From Flavobacteriales bacterium UBA6165 (GTDB taxonomy: Bacteria > Bacteroidota > Bacteroidia > Flavobacteriales_D > Crocinitomicaceae): 11,169 bases of DNA. Below are positions 7,146-11,169 of the stretch, piece by piece (the first letter of the stretch is position 1; each line of letters opens with the position of its first letter). A model generated the notes under the pieces. It was not told where the DNA came from, ran no database searches, and saw nothing but the letters and a program-made list of their open reading frames with translations. The position numbers were made by a program, and so were the translations under genes. The DNA lies in the NCBI GenBank assembly GCA_002422285.1, contig DIUF01000080.1, forward strand, positions 1-11,169, in the 5' to 3' direction.

Positions 7146-7581
7146 TGTTGTGTTATTGCTCGTTGTATCAACGCAAACCAACGCGCAAATCAACAAACGT
7201 ATGAAACGTTTCATTGGGACGTGGGAGTACCAGGAAATTCGTGGTTTTGAAGTGTGGAGCGCCAATGGAAATGAGCTTTCGGGTCAGGCTTATCGCATTA
7301 AGAATGACAGGGATACCGTGTTAATTGAAAACATGCGTGTTACCCTCGAAAATAAAAAATTGGTTTTATATGCACGGGTGATTGGTCAAAATGAGGGCAA
7401 GGAAATTCGTTTTGAAGAATCTAACAAAACAAAATACTTGTTTGTCAACAATACACACGATTTTCCGAAATCAATATATTACCAATTCAAATTTTTGAGA
7501 AGGAAAAAAGTTGATGTTCGCTTGAATCACCCGCATAAAGACACGCATACCAAGCCACTAACCTTGGTTAGAAAAAAATGA
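7123..7581 (+). CDS. Small exported DUF6265-like protein
   Basis: 152 residues from the ATG at 7123. The frame extends upstream to 7027, but the 7123 start gives a clean signal peptide (MWYKQVFSVVLLLVVSTQTNAQ, cleavage after residue 22). The mature part resembles the DUF6265 family, a small beta-rich domain of unknown function: FIGTW (30-34), a W-x-x-x-G-x-x-L-x-G pattern (45-54), an ENMRV segment (69-73), a VLYARVIGQNEG segment (81-92) and the most telling piece VNNTHDFPKSIYY (108-120). The NxxHDFPxxIxY signature is the basis for the call. It lacks a lipobox cysteine, so it is probably periplasmic and soluble. The start overlaps the glycosyltransferase end by 23 bases, suggesting coupling, although a candidate internal promoter is also present. 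The role is unknown. Confidence 0.75.
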   Translation: MWYKQVFSVVLLLVVSTQTNAQINKRMKRFIGTWEYQEIRGFEVWSANGNELSGQAYRIKNDRDTVLIENMRVTLENKKLVLYARVIGQNEGKEIRFEESNKTKYLFVNNTHDFPKSIYYQFKFLRRKKVDVRLNHPHKDTHTKPLTLVRKK

Positions 7582-7603
7582 TTTTGACCTTAGGTTTATA
7601 AAA

Positions 7604-7664
7604 CCACAAAGACAAAAAGTGTGCAAAGTTTCACTAAATGTTTTCATCTAAATACTCCTTTGTG
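7604..7664. repeat. Degenerate CACAAAG-type intergenic repeat with inverted copy
   Basis: The convergent gap holds CACAAAG (7605-7611), a decayed copy CAAAAAG (7613-7619), CAAAG (7624-7628) and then the inverse CTTTGTG (7658-7664), an exact 7-base inverted match to the first copy. The first three units recur every 8-9 bases. Similar CACAAAG runs are, to my recollection, frequent in intergenic DNA of Flavobacteria. A single CACAAAG also occurs at 4321-4328. No transposase or other gene is associated. Confidence 0.4.
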
Positions 7665-7700
7665 CTGAATTTTGAGTATTTGTGACAAATTTAGACACAT

Positions 7701-7730
7701 CAACTCTGAGCATTTACAAAGTTGTTTATT
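7701..7730 (+). terminator. Weak candidate terminator for the plus-strand genes
   Basis: CAACTCTG (7701-7708) and CAAAGTTG (7717-7724) form an eight-pair stem with one C-A mismatch and an eight-base loop, followed by TTTATT. It lies 120 bases after the stop of the DUF6265-like gene and just before the end of the convergent nucleotidase gene. The stem is AT-rich and the T-run short, so this is tentative. Confidence 0.25.
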
Positions 7731-7740
7731 AAAGATTGAT

Positions 7741-8436
7741 TCAATAAATTATCTCAGGGATTTCCATGAGATTTTCTATTCTTGTTACTGAACGCACATT
7801 TTTATATTCGCGTTTTGGGTCGAATAAAATGCCTTGCATACCAACCTGATTTGCACCTAATACGTCCGTTTCTAGGTGGTCGCCAATCATAGCAGAGCTA
7901 CTTGCTTTTGCACCCGCTTGTTTCATGGCTTCATGGAAAATTTTTGGGTCAGGTTTGTTAATTCCAATGGTATCTGAGCAAATCACCACATCGAAATAAG
8001 ACTCCAAGTTCGATTTTTCCAGTTTCAAATGTTGTACTTCGCTAAAACCATTCGTGATTACATGAAGTTTTTTGCCCCGTGATTTAAGTTCTTCTAAGGT
8101 TTCTATAGTGTTTGGAAATAATTGTGTTAGGTGTGGACAAAGAGCGATGTAACTTTCAGAATATGTTTCAGCAATTTTATAATCATCAATACCATATTTG
8201 TCTAGCGCTCGCAAAAATCGACCAACGCGCAACTCTTCTTTGGGTAATAAACCTTGTCTATATTCACTCCACATTTGTTCGTTGATGCGCTTGTAGTCCG
8301 AGATGAAAGCCCTTTTGTTGTTGATGAAAGTACCTAAATCGAGTTTATCAAAAATTTGAGAAAGTGCCTCATGAGAATTTTGGTCAAAATCCCACAATGT
8401 TCTGTCTAAATCAAAAAATACATGATCAATAATCAT
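7741..8436 (-). CDS. HAD-superfamily hydrolase, YjjG-type non-canonical pyrimidine nucleotidase
   Basis: 231 residues from the ATG at 8436. An in-frame TTG at 8442 exists, but the ATG forms an ATGA overlap with the upstream stop and begins directly at MIIDHVFFDLDRT. All HAD motifs are present: DLDRT (9-13, D9 nucleophile and D11 acid/base), TNG (128-130), K161 in NKPDP, and GDHLETD (185-191, D186 and D191). The DLDRTLWDFDQNS start followed by a helical cap (about 15-105) is characteristic of the YjjG group, which dephosphorylates non-canonical pyrimidine mononucleotides such as 5-fluoro-dUMP and also UMP or dTMP. Phosphoglycolate phosphatase-like HADs are a weaker alternative. Its position at the end of an operon that begins with upp fits a pyrimidine role. 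It is cytoplasmic and likely Mg2+-dependent. Confidence 0.85.
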   Translation of the reverse strand: MIIDHVFFDLDRTLWDFDQNSHEALSQIFDKLDLGTFINNKRAFISDYKRINEQMWSEYRQGLLPKEELRVGRFLRALDKYGIDDYKIAETYSESYIALCPHLTQLFPNTIETLEELKSRGKKLHVITNGFSEVQHLKLEKSNLESYFDVVICSDTIGINKPDPKIFHEAMKQAGAKASSSAMIGDHLETDVLGANQVGMQGILFDPKREYKNVRSVTRIENLMEIPEIIY

Positions 8437-8888
8437 ATCCAATAGGTGATGATTGTGGCAATGAAGCCATTGGTCGCCAATCCTGCAATAATAATTGGAA
8501 AGAACAGAGGCTGTTTGCCATAAAATTTTGTGGCAATAACAGTTCCAACAGGCACGCTAAGTATAAAAGGAAAAAAGAAAGCGCAAACGAAAAAGCCAAA
8601 TCTTCGTCGAGTTTTTACTATAATTTTATTGGTTCGGGTAAATTTCTTAGGTTCGAAATATTCAAATCCCATTGCCAACGCATTTGTTCTGCGCATGCGC
8701 CTTTTATCCGCATTGCGTTTGAGTAGTTTGTAGGTGAATTTGAAAAATAAGAATGAAGTAAAGATGCCGCCACAAATTAACGAGAGGTAAGTTTCCAAAA
8801 AACTTAAACCTACTGCTTTGCCATACACGGGGGCAAACATAAATTTTACTGAGGACAAGGCCGCCAGAATGAAATAATGATAAACCAT
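8433..8888 (-). CDS. Uncharacterised small membrane protein
   Basis: 151 residues. Four hydrophobic segments are visible, about residues 2-24, 30-50, 94-117 and 127-149, arranged as two pairs around a strongly basic middle part (54-94) containing KRNADKRRMRR and KTRRRF. The basic loop predicts that this part faces the cytoplasm and that both termini do too. I recognise no family. The ATG at 8888 is two bases after the upp stop, and its TGA overlaps the ATG of the nucleotidase gene as ATGA, so it is almost certainly translated as the middle gene of this operon. A role in pyrimidine or nucleoside handling is suggested only by its neighbours; no transporter signature is visible. Confidence 0.8.
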   Translation of the reverse strand: MVYHYFILAALSSVKFMFAPVYGKAVGLSFLETYLSLICGGIFTSFLFFKFTYKLLKRNADKRRMRRTNALAMGFEYFEPKKFTRTNKIIVKTRRRFGFFVCAFFFPFILSVPVGTVIATKFYGKQPLFFPIIIAGLATNGFIATIITYWI

Positions 8889-8890
8889 GA

Positions 8891-9538
8891 TTAAATTTTT
8901 TCACCAAAGGCCAAGTCTCCGGCATCGCCTAATCCTGGAACAATATACGATTGGGCAGTGATCTCGCTATCGACAGCCGCAACCCAAATTTCTGTATTGG
9001 CGGGCATGTTTTTTTTGACATAAGCTAAGGCTTCTTCGGATGCAATCGCAGAAACAATATGCACCATTCTTGGCTTACCATAAAGCAGAAGGGCTTTATA
9101 AGCATTGACCATTGATCGTCCTGTTGCCAACATTGGGTCGCACAAAATCAAATCTCGCTTATCTATGTTAGGGGAAGCGAGATATTCAATGAGAATGTCA
9201 TATTCCTCATTGTTTTTGTGTTTGCGGTAGGCAGAAATAAATGCCGATTCAGCCTGATCAAAATAATTCAGCACACCCTGATGAAGGGGTAGTCCAGCGC
9301 GTAAAATAGAAGCAATGATAGGTTCTTCGTGCAAAATATGCATTTCTTTTTCACCTAAAGGTGTCTCTATTTTTTCGATGACGTATTTCAATTTTTGAGA
9401 AAGTTCATAGGCCAAAACTTCTCCAACACGCTCCATATTTCTTCTGAAACGCATCGGTTCACGTTGAATATCAACATCTCGCATTTCATAAATAAACTTG
9501 TTTAAAATGCTATTCTTATCGCCAATTCGATGTATCAT
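8891..9538 (-). CDS. upp: Uracil phosphoribosyltransferase
   Basis: 215 residues, a normal length. It makes UMP from uracil and PRPP in pyrimidine salvage, in the cytoplasm. The PRPP-binding loop is CDPMLATGRSM (133-143), the substrate segment ILRAGLP is at 78-84, and the uracil-binding tail YIVPGLGDAGDLAFG is at 198-212. These are the signature blocks of UPRT. The PRPP loop has Arg at position 141 where the common form has Gly (ATGGS); it should still bind PRPP. The ATG at 9538 begins MIHRIGDKNS, and no closer start is better. The gene leads a minus-strand operon with the membrane protein and the YjjG-type nucleotidase. An 11-base inverted repeat lies immediately upstream (9546-9585). Confidence 0.95.
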   Translation of the reverse strand: MIHRIGDKNSILNKFIYEMRDVDIQREPMRFRRNMERVGEVLAYELSQKLKYVIEKIETPLGEKEMHILHEEPIIASILRAGLPLHQGVLNYFDQAESAFISAYRKHKNNEEYDILIEYLASPNIDKRDLILCDPMLATGRSMVNAYKALLLYGKPRMVHIVSAIASEEALAYVKKNMPANTEIWVAAVDSEITAQSYIVPGLGDAGDLAFGEKI

Positions 9539-9545
9539 AATAAGT

Positions 9546-9585
9546 AATTGAGTACACTAACAATGAAACGCTAATGTACTCAATT
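9546..9585. repeat. 11-base perfect inverted repeat upstream of upp
   Basis: AATTGAGTACA (9546-9556) is repeated exactly in inverse as TGTACTCAATT (9575-9585) around an 18-base centre. It lies seven bases before the upp ATG and 33 bases after the stop of the upstream secreted-protein gene. As RNA on the minus strand it would form a hairpin ending beside the upp start. As DNA it presents two half-sites 29 bases apart that overlap a candidate promoter. It lacks a T-run after the stem on the minus strand (ACTTATT follows), so it is not a typical intrinsic terminator. Confidence 0.7.
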
Positions 9586-9604
9586 TATCGAATGATTACT
9601 GCAA
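9571..9604 (-). promoter_or_regulatory. Candidate upp promoter overlapping the inverted repeat
   Basis: On the minus strand TTG (9602-9604) is followed after 23 bases by TACATTAG (9571-9578), one mismatch from TAnnTTTG. The -7 box shares four bases with an arm of the inverted repeat, so a protein binding the repeat could block it. The match is imperfect and the spacer is at the upper limit. Confidence 0.3.
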
Positions 9605-9617
9605 AATCAAAACTTTA

Positions 9618-11169
9618 TTATCTGAGCAAATTGAAGTGTCCACGTATCAGTTGATGCTTGTCTTTGAAAAGCTCTTTGTATTGAATTTGCCAAATATAAG
9701 TGCCTTCAGGACTTGGCATGCCTCCATAGGTGCCATCCCAACCAAAGCGTGCATCGTTCGATTCGAATACAATTTCACCCCATCTGTTGAAAATGACAAA
9801 ATTGAAGTTGTATATGTCGAAGCCTGCAGTAAATATAGGCAGGAAAATAGGATTGAACAAGTCGCCATCAGGAGTAAAAGTATTGGGGACATAGAATATC
9901 ACCTGGTTTTCGACAACAATGAGTTGAGTGATTGTGTCGGTACAGCCATTCGCATTTGCCACAACCAATGTTGCGTAATAGTTTCCGGCTTCTTGTGGAT
10001 AAGTATATGATGGATTTATTTGGTTGCTATTACCACTGCCATCCCCAAAATTCCATTGAGACGTTGTAAATCCACTAGATGCATTAGTGAAATTTACTGT
10101 CGGATCAAAAGTTGTAACATTTTGCGGGTGAATAATGAAATTGGCACTAGGTTCAGGATAAACGCATACAATATCAGGTATGGTTAAACTCGATTGACAT
10201 CCACTTGCGCTCGTTATCTGCAGAGACACATCATAACAACCGTAAGAATTGTATGTTCCTGTTACAGACCCACAATTATTTATTACAACTCCATTTCCTA
10301 AATTCCATTGGCATGAACTTCCGGCAACGATGCTATTGTTAGAGAATAATACATTAACAGGCGCACAACCATTTTCGATATTAGAGGTAAAGCTAACCTC
10401 TGGCATAGGATTTACAACTAGATTCAAAGTTGCAATAGAATCACAGCCAAAACTTGATGTTAGTGTGATTGATGTTGAGCCAGAATTAGAGAGAGATAAA
10501 CCATTCCAAAAGTAAGGCGCTTGATTTTGGCAAATTTGAACGTTTGTTGTGCTTGAGAGCACATTAAGGACTGTTAAATTTAGAAAAGCCAAAGAATCAC
10601 ATCCTGCGGTATTGGTAAACAATGCTTGATGCTGTCCCGGGTTGTTGATTGAAAGACCGTTCCAAGAATAGGGTAAGTTGTTAGAGCAAATAGAGACATC
10701 AGTTGTACTTTGACTAGGGTTATTAACGATGATGGTTAAATTAGTTTGTGTTGCACATAAACCAGGAGCAGGAGTGAAAGTGTAACTAGTGGTAGCTGCA
10801 TTATTAATCGCTGGAGTCCAATTCCCGCTGTATCCATTCAGCGATGTTGTGGGTAATGCAGGAATGTTATCACCACTACAATAAGGGGCAACACCGGCAA
10901 AAGTTGGGGTAATATTAGGGTTAATAGTTATAGTTTGCGTTGTTGTTGTCGCACATAATCCGGGATTTGGCGTAAAAGTATAAGTTGTTGTTGTAGCATT
11001 ATTGATTGCTGGCGCCCAAGTACCATCATAACCATTTAATGAAGTTGTAGCAAGAGCAGGAATAGATGCACCTGCACAAAATGGTCCACTTTGGTTGAAA
11101 GTAGGGGTGATATTTGGATTGATATTGATGGTTAAAGTAGTTGTTAACGCGCATTGCCCAGCCGTTGGT
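9618..11169 (-). CDS. Large repetitive secreted protein, C-terminal part, with PKD-like domains and T9SS type B (gliding-motility C-terminal) sorting domain
   Basis: The frame is open from the stop at 9618 to the window edge with no stop codon, so 516 C-terminal residues are seen and the start lies outside; a TTG at 10622 is internal, not a start. In N-to-C order: repeats of exactly 66 residues (10752-11169, one full copy per 198 bases, containing NPNITPTF, IPAL, TTSLNGY, PAINNA and YTFTPxPGLCAT); two 52-residue repeats (about 10400-10725) with IC, PYxWNGLS and GCDS motifs; two PKD-like domains (about 10158-10406 and 9906-10157, the second with WNFGDG); and a CHU_C-type tail (9618-9902) with VPNTFTPDGD, FNRWGEIVFES, GWDGTYGG, SPEGTYIW and the final GHFNLLR. 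The tail directs export by T9SS to the cell surface or medium. The rest is probably an adhesin-like or structural stalk. Thr/Asn-rich composition is typical. No catalytic domain is visible. Confidence 0.88.
   Translation of the reverse strand, partial: PTAGQCALTTTLTININPNITPTFNQSGPFCAGASIPALATTSLNGYDGTWAPAINNATTTTYTFTPNPGLCATTTTQTITINPNITPTFAGVAPYCSGDNIPALPTTSLNGYSGNWTPAINNAATTSYTFTPAPGLCATQTNLTIIVNNPSQSTTDVSICSNNLPYSWNGLSINNPGQHQALFTNTAGCDSLAFLNLTVLNVLSSTTNVQICQNQAPYFWNGLSLSNSGSTSITLTSSFGCDSIATLNLVVNPMPEVSFTSNIENGCAPVNVLFSNNSIVAGSSCQWNLGNGVVINNCGSVTGTYNSYGCYDVSLQITSASGCQSSLTIPDIVCVYPEPSANFIIHPQNVTTFDPTVNFTNASSGFTTSQWNFGDGSGNSNQINPSYTYPQEAGNYYATLVVANANGCTDTITQLIVVENQVIFYVPNTFTPDGDLFNPIFLPIFTAGFDIYNFNFVIFNRWGEIVFESNDARFGWDGTYGGMPSPEGTYIWQIQYKELFKDKHQLIRGHFNLLR

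Noticed and set aside
7559..7572. CTAACC-TT-GGTTAG followed by an A-run as a terminator
   Set aside because: It lies inside the last codons of the DUF6265-like gene, has a two-base loop, and the homopolymer after it is A rather than T on the plus strand.
8437..8442. TTG start for the nucleotidase gene
   Set aside because: The ATG at 8436 overlaps the upstream stop as ATGA and begins at the usual family N-terminus.
9546..9585. Intrinsic terminator of the secreted-protein gene
   Set aside because: The stem is AT-rich and followed by ACTTATT rather than a T-run on the minus strand, so it was reported only as an inverted repeat.
10620..10622. TTG as the start of a 334-residue protein
   Set aside because: The frame stays open upstream to the window edge and continues the same 52- and 66-residue repeats, so the TTG is an internal Leu codon.
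1..11169. Defence system, prophage, CRISPR array or insertion sequence
   Set aside because: No nuclease, integrase, transposase, Cas gene, direct-repeat array or target duplication is visible on either strand.

Overview
The window is a chromosomal segment of a Bacteroidota bacterium, most likely of the order Flavobacteriales. Three signs support this. There are type IX secretion (T9SS) sorting domains of both type A (protein at 131-1696) and type B (gliding-motility C-terminal type, 9618-11169). There is a DUF1800/DUF1501 gene pair of the kind common in this phylum. Several genes are preceded by the Bacteroidota housekeeping promoter (TTG, then 17-23 bases, then TAnnTTTG), with no clear Shine-Dalgarno sequences. 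I cannot name the genus from the sequence alone.

Layout. Bases 1-23 are the 5' end of a minus-strand tRNA gene with a near-ideal promoter at 66-95. Bases 131-4293 hold three minus-strand genes: a secreted alkaline-phosphatase-superfamily protein, a DUF1800 protein, and a DUF1501 protein with a twin-arginine leader and a T9SS type A tail. A divergent promoter region (4294-4466) separates them from a plus-strand group at 4467-7581: the 23S rRNA 2'-O-methyltransferase rlmB, a large GT-C membrane glycosyltransferase with an extra soluble C-terminal part, and a small exported DUF6265-like protein whose start overlaps the glycosyltransferase end. A convergent gap (7582-7740) carries CACAAAG-type repeat material. 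Then comes a tight minus-strand operon, upp - small membrane protein - YjjG-type nucleotidase (9538 down to 7741), with a 2-base gap and an ATGA overlap. The window ends inside a large repetitive secreted protein (9618 to beyond 11169, minus strand), of which the C-terminal 516 residues are visible: 66-residue repeats, 52-residue repeats, two PKD-like domains and a T9SS type B tail.

How the genes fit together. The upp/yjjG operon combines pyrimidine salvage (uracil to UMP) with a nucleotidase family that removes non-canonical pyrimidine nucleotides; the membrane protein between them is uncharacterised. The phosphatase/DUF1800/DUF1501 run is the least understood part. It places two proteins of the alkaline-phosphatase fold beside a DUF1800 protein, and one of them appears to be exported by Tat and then by T9SS. 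No mobile element, CRISPR array, phage gene or obvious horizontally acquired island was seen. Most of the window is ordinary Bacteroidota genome, and the findings below are modest leads rather than proof of a new system.
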